This document shows, in pieces, positions 37,546-48,740 of a stretch of DNA of 64,000 nucleotides (the stretch's first letter is position 1; each line of letters starts with the position of its first letter). The notes beneath the pieces were generated by a model, which saw nothing but the letters and a program-made list of their open reading frames with translations, did not search any database and was not told where the DNA came from. Origin of the DNA: Cymbidium sinense (lineage: Eukaryota > Streptophyta > Magnoliopsida > Asparagales > Orchidaceae); contig CM038221.1 in NCBI GenBank assembly GCA_021442155.1, positions 41,301,648-41,365,647 on the forward strand. The letters are read 5' to 3'. A program made the translations under genes and the position numbers.

Positions 37546-40500
37546 CCTATTCCAAAAATCAAACTCAAATCCACTCGAAATCAAATCTAAGCCTTTCAAG
37601 TCAAAATCTTGAAGTTAGCCAAATCACTTTCAAATTAAGCCAAACCCTTAATTTTCTCTCATGATTCAGTCAACCCTACAATCATGAGCTCATATATAAA
37701 TCTAAAATTCAATCACTCAATCAAACCCAAGTCCAAAAATCAAACCCAAGACCCCTTCATATTCTTCCTTTGAATATGAAATTTTCAAATGAATTAAAAC
37801 CCATTTGACTTCAAACCACTTGTAAAATAGATTTATATTTCAATCATAAGTCCATATACAAGATCAACCAACTTCAAATCAAGCTTTGACCAAGCCATTT
37901 GACCCACTTAGGCTCACTTGACCCAAAGTGAGCTAAAGTACCCTTATGAGCCAACTTTTGATCCTAACCAAATTTGATTGAACTAAACTCATATTTTCCT
38001 CTCATCATGATCAACAATCATCATGGGATGATCAATCAATCAAATTGGGTCAAATCAAGTCAACCCTAAGGGTTGACCAAGTCATCAGTTAAACTAAAAT
38101 GAAACTTTACATAGCCAAATTCCACCATGGGCCAAATTGATTGAAACCATTGATCTAAGTTCACTCATGACCTATGTTTCAACTTAACCAAGCCAACATT
38201 TAAGCCTAACCTAGCCCAATTGGCTCACTTGACCCAAGTTGACCCATTTTGACCTTAAGGGGCAAAATGTGTCAAAACTTGATCTAAGCCAAATTGATTG
38301 AAACCAATGAGTCAAGTCCATCCCAAATCACTTGTGGAACTTGACCAAAGCCTCAATTGGCCAACTAGACCCAACCTAGCCCAATTGACCTTAGACCTAA
38401 CATGACCTAAAGGGGTCATGTTGAGCCAAAATTGAACTTAATCCAAATTGATTGAAAACAAAGATACCAATCTACTCCATATGACAAACCTAACCTAAAC
38501 CTACCCTTGACCTAACCCAAATAGATCAAATGGGTCAAATAGGTCAACTTGACCCATTTGACCTAAATGAAGTCATATGAGCCAAAACCAAATATATACC
38601 AAATTGAATCAAACATAAGCCACCAAAACATTTCAAATTGTCATATGAACTTGACCCAACCCTTGGTTTGACCAAATTTGACCAATTGGTCAACTTGACC
38701 TAAGATGACACATTTTGACTTAAATGGGTCAACATGAGCCAAACCCTATCAAATGGATTCCAAATCCAATGAAACATGGCCAAACCTAGTTTCTCCACAT
38801 ACCCAACATATCCAAAGTAGAAAATAGAAAAATGACCATCCTACCCCTAGGCCATAGAACAAATTTTGGCCTAACCCATGGGTATTTTGGTCATGCCCTC
38901 TTCACAATCACATGAGGCTTTACTAAAAGCTCAAGGGGACTTAGTGATGAGTGGTGCACCCAACCCAATGGGTTTGGGTCAGCCCATTTGGTCCATAGAC
39001 CAAACCCAACCACTTAGCCTAAAATTGAAATTTCAAATACCCTCTTAAGCTCAATTCAAGCACATGGGAAGTTGGCAATCCATTCCTTGGGTCAAATTGA
39101 CCATGTGCACACTTAAAATAGCCTAAACAACCTCTCCAATTTGAGCAATTAGATCAAAATGGCAAAGGAGGTGTCGGTCATCCGATTTCCATAGGGGGAG
39201 ATATACTCCCCCTAATTCAATAAAATTTTTATTGGCTCTCTATCGATTGGAGCCTAGGAACCTAGAGCAACCATCTTAGAGCACTCCCAAGCTTCTTAGA
39301 GAGGATTAGAATTCTTCTTTCTTGGTTTTGTACAGTACAAAAATAGCGGAGCTCAATCCATTAGCCACTTTTCTCCACACTTGATCTCCTTCTGATTACT
39401 CTTGCACACTCCATCAGAGGGTCAAGTCGAATTGGCCTAAGCTTTCTTTGAAATTCTAGAGGTAAGGAAGAGCTCAATTGGATCAAAGCCGAAGCCCAAG
39501 TGAAGAGGAGTTGGTCCACCCATTGATCCATTCAATCCCAAGGCCTAGGAATTTCAATTGGGCTTCGTCTCCACTAGATGAAGCTACCTCATCGAGCTCG
39601 AGCGTTGGTGATCACCTCCGATGAGGTATGGAATTTTTTGACCACTTAGCTTAGGAGGTGTTGGTCCTTTATGAAAGAAATATTCATAGCCTGTAAAATC
39701 CACCGTTGGATAGGTTTGTAATTGTGCTTAAATGGTGTGGGTACAATTTCATTCGAATTTGAGCTCAATTGAGCTTGGATCTCCCCTTAGATCATGGACG
39801 GTCTCCATTGATCCTCAGGGAAGAACTTGGCTCATCTCAGCAGTCCATCCATGCATTTTAAATAGATGGCTGAGATTATTTAGCATGTTTTGTAATCTAA
39901 TTATCCTTTTAAAATAGCTAGATTCTTCGATCTTTTGATGCAACAGAAGAATATGCGTGCCCAGCCATTTAGGATGTGACATTTAAGTGGCCCCCTGGTG
40001 CAATGCATGTAAAAAGCCGCCACCTCCATGCGTTGATTAGGATTAATCGGATTAGTTAAGAATTAATTCCTTAATTGAGAACTTCTAAAATTCATAATTC
40101 CCTCTAGAAAAATCAAAAACATAAAAGGAAAAATGCTATGGGAAGATAATTTCATCTACAATATTTTAAAAATGATTTTAATAGATTTTGAATTACTCTT
40201 TTTTCTGAACTTGGGTTTCTTTAGGAATCTTAATTAGCTAATTATCCTTTAATTATGTCATCAATTAATCTCAAATTTTTTGGGTTCATTTTAAGGGATG
40301 ACCTCTAGGTCCCCTAATTTTCTTGAGATTTATTGAGGGCTAAATTGGGAAAATTGCTATTTCATTCCCTAATTACCCCTTTCCTGTAGTTAAGGGTAAT
40401 TAAGGTGTGATTAGTGATTTTACCCTATGATTAGAATTTATTAAGGTCAGATATAGTAAGTGGGAGGTTTATGAAACAATTTTAGGACATTTCCCCTAAG

Positions 40501-41549
40501 CTATTCCCTAAACCCCTTTTCTCATAATATTCTCTTTAATTAAGTACTTCATTAATTTTTCCTTTAATCAATTTTAAAAATTCCAAAACTTAATTAATCT
40601 ACCTTGGATAGATGCTTAGGTATTTGATAGCCTATGTTCAATTAAGTAAATCAAAATCCAATTCACATGTGTGAAAGGGTATTTTGAAATTACTTAAGTT
40701 AAACCCCTTAGCTTAATTAACTTTTAATTATTAGCCAAATTATATTAGGACTTTTCATTATTAGGTGCATTACAAATTTAAATTCCTTGTGGGTTTTATG
40801 TCATCTCATTGGCTCATAATTATTTAGTTGATTCTTCTAAGGTGGTGTAGGTAAGGGTTAATTAAGTCACTTAATTCATACCTTAACCTAATCAACACAT
40901 AAAAATGGATCTGCTTACTTAAAAATTAAATAGAAATACAAAACACATGTGGAATGGGTTACAAATAGTAAACTCATCTCACCCTTTCAAAATAAAATCA
41001 AACTTCCAACTAAACAAAAATTACTTTGAATTCCACCTTGATTTATTCTAAATTTGGTTATTCCTTAAGAATGTCCTTAGGATTTAAGTAAAGTGAGTTT
41101 GTTTACATGCTTTCATTACTTTGGATATTTCCCAACATGCTAAGTTGTATGCCATGTTATTTCATGCATTCATAATTTTATATTTCAAATTTTAAAAAAA
41201 TGAAATTGTTTGCTTTATGTCAAATGTGCATGTGTTGGCTAAAGTAAAATATGTGTGGATATTATCACTACTAAATCCAATTTATTTTCAAAATATATAA
41301 ATCAAACACCAAATATAAAAGTGTACTACATATGCTTTAATTATAAGCTTGCATGTGACAGATTATAAAGTCATTTGAAAATAACCCAACACTTACTTAA
41401 TTTTATACCCTATTCATCCCTATGCTATCATCTAAGAAGGGTTTCCTATACTTGCATGAATAAATTGCATAAACAAAAATGAATCAATTAAGCAACTTTT
41501 GCATATTCCTTTTCTATTTCATTTATTTTATATACATGCTTGTATTTAA

Positions 41550-41650
41550 GGAAAGTGGTATATTAGTCTGGATAACCCCGAGGTTGCGAGGCTTTAAGTA
41601 GCCCTAAGTAGGTCTTGTACCTTACACCTCTGGTTAACAATGGTGTTGTA
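41550..41650 (+). promoter_or_regulatory. Conserved LTR block with TATA-like motif (LTR C copy)
   Basis: A block of about 100 bases kept in LTRs A, B, C, D and F, about 5.1 kb into the LTR. It reads 'gtggtatattagtctgg', then 'ccgaggttgcgaggcttt', then 'cttacacct'. On the coding strand TATATTAG could be a TATA box with a start shortly downstream, but a polyadenylation or RNA-structure role is equally possible. Counterparts are near 9700-9790, 20335-20430, 27535-27640 and 57030-57135. Confidence 0.35.
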
Positions 41651-44419
41651 CTCACTTATGCATTTCTTACTTTCATGTATGTATGTGAAATTTTAGATAA
41701 GGAAAACCTCTTCTACTTAAGAAAAATCATGCATATACAACTTCTAAATTTTCTTAAATGGATTAGTTAGCATGCATCATAAAGTGTGTTAACTACTCTC
41801 ATTTGCATGTATAGATATGCTTAGGGTCCATCCATATGCATGTTATATTTGTTGGGAAAGAAATGAAGTAATGTGTGTTATGTAAATTTTGATTCATTTT
41901 ATTTAATCTTAAAATGCCTTTCTTTTTGAATAGGTTTGTTTAGGGTTTATCTAAACTTAGGATTGATTAAAAGATGTAATCAAAACATTCACCTAAATGA
42001 AACTAAAATATGAACCTACTTTAGAAAATTACTGAAGGATTAGGAAAAGAAAGAGAAGTTCTCCTCTTTTTCTCTCTTCATGACTTAGTAATTAATTGTA
42101 AGTTTCACTTAAACTGAATTTAAACATAAAATAAAACTAACTCAGAATACTTAAACAACTTAAATGAAACCCTCCTCTAAGTTGAACATGCTCTTCACAC
42201 TTAAAAAATTTGAACCCAAAGTCCTAAGTTGAGCATACCACACAAACCTTTAAAGCACACGTATTAGCCTAAGTCACCAGTTCTAACCTTAGGTTAGGTT
42301 AGTGCATGGTTTGATGTTTATTTTATTTTTTGATATATGTTTTAGACTGGATGTTAGGGTGTATGCTCAGAGAATGAATGGTAGGATATTCTTAGTCTAA
42401 CTATTCTTTTCTGCAGGGGATTGTGCTTAAAGAGTGTTATCATAAATAAAAATATAAATGCTTTTGCTTGCAGGTATTGTATACCCCTAAGTATAATTCG
42501 TAGGCTAGGTGGACTTAGTCACCCATGTGTGGGGTGATAAGTCCAATATAAATGGTTGGGATTTGTGTGGTGTGATTTAACTAACCTTTATTTCGCAGGT
42601 ATTAGTTAGATTTCCACTTTTCCTTTTCATGTAAAAATTTATATGATTAGGATTTTGAAATAATTTGTTATGGGGATTAAGATAAGAATTGGTCATAAGA
42701 TCCTATATTATGCATCATGTGAAGCCTTGGAGTATCCACCTTCCAACCATCCAAAGGAGGAACCAAAGAAGAAAAGAAGAAAGATGAAAGAAAAGAAGAA
42801 AGAAGAATGAAGCTTGAAGACCCCCATAACAATGAATTCCTTTGCTTAAATTGTAATTTAATTCATTTGTAATCCAGGTTATATAAGGGTAGAGCTTGGC
42901 TACCAAATTTGATATTTTTGGGTTTGTGCGGTGGTGCCCGACCACAAACAATCATTTATTCTTTTTGTGATTAGCTTTATAAATTGATTACTGATTTGTT
43001 TATCTTTTGCATTAAGTGGCATGATTTGTCTAGTTTCTTCCTTGCTTTATGTATGGCCTGGATGTGGATTAGGCTCTTTAGGGAAAAATAAATCTTTTAC
43101 CCAACTTCATAATTTAAATTAAAATTAAATAACTCATAACCTCACCTAAAGCTTAGGATAAAAATCAAGATAAAAGAATTAGCAACCCCTTAGCTGGATG
43201 AGCATTTCTTTATAATATCATGCATAAATGCATCTTATTTCACTCTTGATTGGAGGGCTTCCACCTTTTCCAGAGAACCCAACTTAACCTTTGAGGGCCG
43301 TGGTGGAAACTCACCTCCTCCCTTCTAGCTAATTTTGGCCAATAATCTGATTTCTCATGCATTAGTCATATGAATCATATTAGCCTGAGTCAAAATAATT
43401 GTCCAAAAGAAATAAAAAATGAAATTTGAATTGCATTAGATTTAGGTCATTTGAAGCATGTCCCTTTACATGATCTAGTCTCTTTAGAGAGTGAGTTTAA
43501 GGAGTTAGTATCTTTCTAAATAATAATAGCTAGCTATCTTGCATAAGCATAAAGACTTACTTTATATTTAAAATCATATATGAAGAGTTAGTTGGAGGTG
43601 TTGTAAGTCCAAGCTATCGGGTGGTTTGTCCTCTCTTGTGGAGGCAAACCAACTACCCATTTTTCACCATAGATTTAGGTGCTTTTGACCCTCCTCCTGA
43701 TTTGGTTGAGGTTGCTTCTCCCCTTTATGGGCCATAAGCATAATTTCTCACCTCTTAGGTATTTCCTTAATCTTGTGTTAAGGAATCTTAGGTCCTAAAA
43801 TTCTAATTAAAAAGGCAACTCAAACAAACTAAATCAATTTCTAAAATATAAATCCCAATTTTAGGATAGTTTGAGATGCTCGTTAGGTTTCTTAGCATCA
43901 TGAGCATCTCCTACTTACTTCCCATTTTAGCTTTGATAATAACTCCCTCTTTCGATCAATCTCATTTGATCTTCAAACACAAACTAATCGATTGATAGTC
44001 CTTCCTATTGAAATCTTCAAAGACAGCAATCATTTACCTTAATTGAGAGTTTTCTTAAGGGTTATCATCCCTTAGGATGTAATTAACTATTGGGGCTTGC
44101 ACCTGTAGGAAACTTAATGAACCTGGTTTAAAATAAACCCTACTTTACTTCTCCATGTAAAGTAGGGGAGGAATCTCTAATACATATGCAGACCCATCGT
44201 CCTTATGAGTCCTTATTGAGGTGATTAGTTCCATTAAAGGGTAGTGATTTCTGTCTTTTGAGATAGTATACTATTCCTTGATGACGTACTCGATCACCTG
44301 AATAAGTACATCTGCAGATCTATGTGGCATCTTATCAAGATGAATTTTTATAGTGTCTTGCCTTTCTTTCTCCCCATAGATTTGAAGGTGACTCCCTTAT
44401 AAAAATTTTTGTACCAATA

Positions 44420-44424
44420 ATGTA
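44420..44424. repeat. Target-site duplication ATGTA (right) of solo LTR C
   Basis: Second copy of ATGTA, followed by the resumed polyprotein sequence. Confidence 0.88.
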
Positions 44425-44680
44425 CCTCAGTATAATGTCACAGGCTTCATGCTTATCTAAATAATGTAATCACATTTGATCAAAGGACCATCGGTACAGA
44501 GTGTCATCAATGAGAGCATAGGAGAGAGCTCTCTATTTCACTTGATGGGCTTGTGACTTTTTTTGAGGTATTTTGCCAGTGTTCAAATAATCTATGAACA
44601 GTTGCCTCCAATCCAGCTCCTTCTCCTTATAGGTAACGACAACCTTCCGTTCTAGAGAAAGTCTCTCGATGAGTTCAGCA
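44420..44680 (-). pseudogene. Linker and start of integrase zinc-binding domain
   Basis: Connects the second RNase H to integrase. The minus strand reads LFIDYLNTGKIPQ, then a block ending LIDDTLYRWSFD, the usual sequence between RNase H and integrase in Tat polyproteins, then a cysteine-containing segment leading to the first zinc-ligand His. LTR C cuts the frame exactly there, within the EVH motif. At least two stop codons lie in the segment. Confidence 0.75.
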
Positions 44681-45160
44681 TCAATAAGGGATAGGACTTA
44701 TCTTTTTTTGGAGCCTTATTGGAATGAACTCATCTTCTGGGCATGCTAATTCTTTGGCAAGTTTGGCCAAAGCATCTGCTATTACATTCTCTGCTCGGGG
44801 AACCTTGTAGATGGTGACTTCATGGATTTGGGCCAACAGCTTCATGGTATACTCATGGTAATGATGAAGCTTAAGTTTGAGAACCTTGTAAGATTGACAA
44901 TCTGATTGATGACCAACTGAGAATGCCCAAAGATGTTGATACTCTTGACACACACTGTGATAGCTAACTCCAGACTGGCAATCAAGGCCTCATACTTGAC
45001 TTTGTTGTTGGTGCAGTGATTGGAAAGATAGTATGAGAATCTCATCACATCGTGGTCTGGAGTTAAGAGAACTATTCCTACCCTTACTTTTCCTGGAAGA
45101 GTTGTTCGTGGTGCTTCCCCTTTATGAAAAGAAGATGCACCATCAAAATACATCTCCCAT
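44681..45160 (-). pseudogene. Second (archaeal-type) RNase H of Tat polyprotein
   Basis: A second RNase H-like domain just before integrase, the hallmark of Tat/Ogre/Retand elements. The minus strand reads YFDGASSFHKG (first Asp), then NNKVKYEALIASLELA (Glu), IFGHSQLVINQI, and after a frameshift near 44880 VPRAENVIADALAKLA (last Asp). The third motif is normally GDSQLV; here it reads GHSQLV, so one catalytic Asp is replaced by His. Such domains are thought to help RNA removal during reverse transcription. Besides the frameshift and this substitution the domain is well kept. Confidence 0.85.
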
Positions 45161-45169
45161 CAGCAGTTG

Positions 45170-45660
45170 TTAACCTCCCCTAAGTTTATGATTTGTTCAT
45201 CAGGGAGATTATCACTAAACAGAGAATCAGCAGGAAGTGGGTGTGCTACTAAGAAATCCGCTAGTGCTTATCCTTTTACCATACGGAGGGGTATGAATGT
45301 GATATCAAACTGTGAGAGAATCATGGACCATCGTGCCAAACATCCGGATAGCATTGGCCATGCCATGAGATATAGCAGTGGATTGGTTCTAGAAATCAAG
45401 TTTACATTATGAGAAAGCATATAGTGCCATAGCTTTTGGGAGGTAAAAATCAAAGCTAGATAATGTTTCTCAATGGGTGGATAGTTCACTTTAGCAGGAA
45501 TTAGATGATGTTTGAGGTAGTAAAGAGCACTCTCCTTCCCTTCGTCATTGGATTGGGCCAATAAAGTGCCGAGAGAATCATCTAATGCAGCAATGTAGAG
45601 GATGAGTGGCACAGATAGAGTCTAGAACTGGCGCTTCAAATACTACTTGATATCTTCAAA
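45170..45660 (-). pseudogene. Ribonuclease H domain
   Basis: The RNase H following reverse transcriptase; it degrades the RNA of the RNA-DNA hybrid. The minus strand shows LILYIAALDDSLGTLLAQ, then ESALYYLKHHLIPAKVNYPPIEKHYLALIF, then KLWHYMLSHNVNLISRTNPLLYL and later ARWSMILSQFDITFIP, the family pattern in order. After a stop near 45265 the frame continues as ALADFLVAHP toward the second RNase H. It is directly joined to the domains on each side. Confidence 0.85.
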
Positions 45661-46640
45661 GGCATGTTGGCTCTTATCATCCCACTTGAACTTGGTGTTC
45701 TTTTTGATAAGTGCTGAGAATGGCTTGCATCTCCCTGATAGGTTGGAAATAAAGTGTCTCAGATACGCCAACCGTCCTCAGAAAGATCTGAGTTGAGTTA
45801 AACTTTTAGAAGGTGGCATTTCTAAGATAGCTTTGACCTTTTCGGATCTATTTCTATTCCTCAGTGCTGGAGAACAAACCCAAGAAATTTCCCTGAAGCT
45901 ACTCTGAATGCACACTTCAGGGGATTCATTTTGAGTTTATATTGTCTTAACCATTCGAAAATTATTATCAAGTCAAAGAGATGGTCTTTCATTTCTCTAT
46001 TTTGACTACTAGATCATCAACATAACACAACTTGATGATGGATAAGTTCATTGAAGATCTGAGTTATGGCCTGTTGGTATGTAGCACCAATAATTTTAAG
46101 GCCGAAAGGCATGACCTTATAACAATAGATTCCGATCTAGGTTTGAAAAACAGTGTTTCTTTCATCCTCGGGGGCCATCTTGATTTGGTTGTAGCCAGAT
46201 GACCCATCCATGAAGAAGAAAATTGCATGAGATGAGGTGATGTCCACCATTAATTCTTGTATAGGATGAAGAAACTCATCCTTAGGACATGCCCTATTTA
46301 AGTCCTTGAAATTGATGTAAATGTGAATTTGGCCATTCTTCTTCTTAAATGGGACGACACTGGCTAACCAAGTAGGATATTTTTCTTCCCTGATGAAACT
46401 AGCATCGATCAATTTCTTGACTTCAGAAATAACCTATTATTTGATTTCTAATCACATGCGTCTAGGAGCTTGCTTGATAGGGTTAGCGCTAGGATCTATT
46501 GCTAGTTTGTGGACTGCTACGTTAGGAGATAATCCCGGCATCTCTTCATAACTCCATGCAAAGCAGTCCTTAAACTCAGTCAATAGCCTAACTAAGTCAT
46601 AAGTTTCTTCTTCATTTAGCAATGAACTGATGTATGTCAT
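45660..46640 (-). pseudogene. Reverse transcriptase
   Basis: Copies the element RNA into DNA. From the upstream end: EFKDCFAWSYEEMPGLSP and KQAPRRM (46640-46452); then IREEKYPTWLASVVPFKKKNG, INFKDLNRACPKDEF and FMDGSSGYNQIKMAPEDE (46412-46140), which contains the first catalytic Asp; then MPFGLK and, in another frame, CYVDDLVVKIEK with the YVDD active site at 46013-46024; then KFLGFV. Catalytic residues are visible but at least two frameshifts and several stops break it. Order and motifs match Tat-lineage elements. Confidence 0.9.
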
Positions 46641-47624
46641 CTATCCCAAGGTTGATTTCTTTAAGCTTGTCAATTGTTGAATGAATCTCCTCTTCAAATT
46701 CTGGAAATGCAACTTTGATTTGGAGATCATCTGGATCATCTCAGATTTTTAAATACACATCGTCATAAGAGTTAGTTTGGTGTGAAAAGAACCTATCAGA
46801 CTCGAGATGGTTAGTGACAACTAAGTAGTAATCATCATAGTCGACTGGACCCACTATACTGAATCCTAATTCTGATCTTGATCATGCATCCCTGCCTGTG
46901 TTGTTGCATAGCTTTTTTAAGTACTCTGACCTGTGCTTAGACCATGAATAAGGAATCAAACCCTTCTTTGCAAGATTAATAACACGAAATGAGTACCAAT
47001 CAAAAGGTAATTACATTAATTCTTTGTATGAATTCTCCTCAAGTTCTACATCAACTTTAGGACTTGAGGTGGATGATCCTAAAAAGAATCTCCTTGGCTT
47101 CATATCACTAAAAGACTTAGGGGCTTCATTAACTACTAAAGCTTCAACTTTCTGAGATGATAGTGAGGTTAGAGCTAAGGTTCCTAACTGTTGCCTGATA
47201 GTTTTACATGCATTTGATTCGAATACTTTGCTTTATCTAGAGGCCCGATCTTCACCGCTATCTAGCTCGATCGTCACCTCCAATGAAACTAGCTAATAGG
47301 GGTTGGCTAGTATGACTCGCCCTCTGAGCTGGATTTCAAGTTTATATGAATAGTAAGGGTACTCCTATGAAATGGAACATAACCCCTGTTGGTTGATGGC
47401 CAACCAGGGAGTCTTTCACCTCTGGAACTGCCTCTATTTCTACCTCTGCCTTTATCTGGTGGAGGTCTAGTCATCCTACCCACATGTCCATATGATGGAA
47501 TGAACTGTGGGTTGAATGTGATATGCGGCTTTATTTCTTCTTCAATTTCCCTTTCTTGTTCACTTGGATTTTCATTTTTCTTTTCTTTTTCTTTTGCTTT
47601 TTCTTTTTCTTTTAAATTTGAATT
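46641..47624 (-). other. Protease-reverse transcriptase linker
   Basis: About 1 kb of degenerate polyprotein between protease and reverse transcriptase. An acidic, serine-rich low-complexity character is suggested near 47100-47250 on the minus strand, and a lysine/glutamate-rich run near 47570-47620. No known domain is recognised. Ogre elements have a spliced intron at this place; no clear splice sites were established here. Confidence 0.4.
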
Positions 47625-48740
47625 TTATCCAAGTTCACTAGAAAGGATGTTTTGAGGAAGGTAGTAGGCTGCATCCTCATATATCTCAACCTCTCTAACT
47701 AAAAATAGCTTTTCATCTCCTTTGACACAGTACTCAATCCCATCCTTCCTGAACTTGATGCACTGATGGAGGGAGGATGTAATCATCTTATTCTGATGTA
47801 TCCAAGGCCTACCAAGCAAAGCGATGAATGAAGTATTCGAACCAATGATATAAAATTTGGCTTCAGTCTTCCAGTCACCTATCTCCAAAGGTAACACTAT
47901 GGAACCTAAAGCCCGCTCACCTTGTTCATTGAATCCTCTCAACATCATCTGATCTCCTTAAACTGTGGAGATGTCAATCCTCAAATAGGAAAGGGTCTTT
48001 AGACTCATAATATTCACTGATGCACCTGGATCGATGAGAACTCTAGCAAGTCTAAATCTGCCCATATCCACTGAAATGTAGAAGGGACGGTTGTGCTCCA
48101 TGTCCTCCAGAAGAAGGTCTTCATCTGTGAAAGTGATCCTCTGGGCTTCTCTAAAATAATGTGCCTCTTCTCCAATAGTGAGCAGCTGAGCTAAGCATAT
48201 TTCAGGATCAAGGAGAGCCTTGATTAGTGATTCCCTCATCTCTTTGGCTAAGATAAGGGCATCATATATGCTCAGCTTAGATGACAACTTTCTTAGGTGA
48301 TAGAGGACATTGTAGTCCACCTTGGGCTTATTCTCCACAAGCATATTCAAGGGTGGCGCATCCTGTGGAGGGGCTTCTCAATCCTCTAAAATAATGACTT
48401 GTTTTCCTCTATCTTGAGGTGCTGCCCTAGGAGGTAAAACCTTGCCACTATGGAGGTTGACTTCAGTGATCTCTTGTAGTAGAGTAATGGAAGATTCTAC
48501 CTACACATTAGGCTCACCTACAGCTTCTCCTATGGGACCCTCAGAATTAGATAATTCCAAGTCTATCTCAAGAGGCAAACCCATAGTATTCGGAGTAGGA
48601 AAATCCAACTCTGAATCAGAAAGAGGAAGATCCGAATTATTATAGTTATTATTTAGACTTGAAGAGTTATCATTAGGAATAGATTCAGACAACCCATCAG
48701 AAGTGACATAGATATAATTCAAACTAGCTTTATTTTTCAA
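47625..48740 (-). pseudogene. Aspartic protease and flanking polyprotein
   Basis: Cleaves the polyprotein. The upstream part (48350-48250) reads LRKLSSKLSIYDALILAKEMRE, then FTDEDLLLEDMEHNRPFYIS, and the active-site block VLIDPGASVNIMSLKTL near 48045-47990 (the D-x-G triad reads DPGA). After a stop near 47955 it continues LRGFNEQGERALGSIVLPL, then FIALLGRPWIHQNKM and LHQCIKF, the flap and C-terminal LLGRPWIH motif of Tat/Athila proteases. The region nearer gag (48501-48740) is Asp/Ser/Asn-rich linker. The catalytic Asp is kept. Confidence 0.85.

Larger units (their letters stand above)
36450..44419 (+). mobile_element. Solo LTR C (7.97 kb) nested in the integrase gene, inverted
   Basis: Complete LTR read on the plus strand from TGTTGACCTC to GTACCAATA, opposite to A, B, D and F. 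It has perfect ATGTA duplications and no internal region. The U5 end is slightly altered from CACCACA. In order it carries the tail block (36450-36660), four type ii units (36880-37545), one type i unit (about 37545-37745), a TTGACC-dense region (about 37890-38760), a hairpin-like segment (about 39842-39875), a small GC-rich block (about 39945-40030), the conserved block with TATATTAG (about 41550-41650) and a purine tract (about 42755-42812). The interrupted gene reads on either side in the same order, so it postdates the host insertion. Confidence 0.9.

Noticed and set aside
47389..47655. 88-residue plus-strand frame with Phe/Ser run
   Set aside because: Shadow of the Lys/Glu-rich linker on the minus strand.
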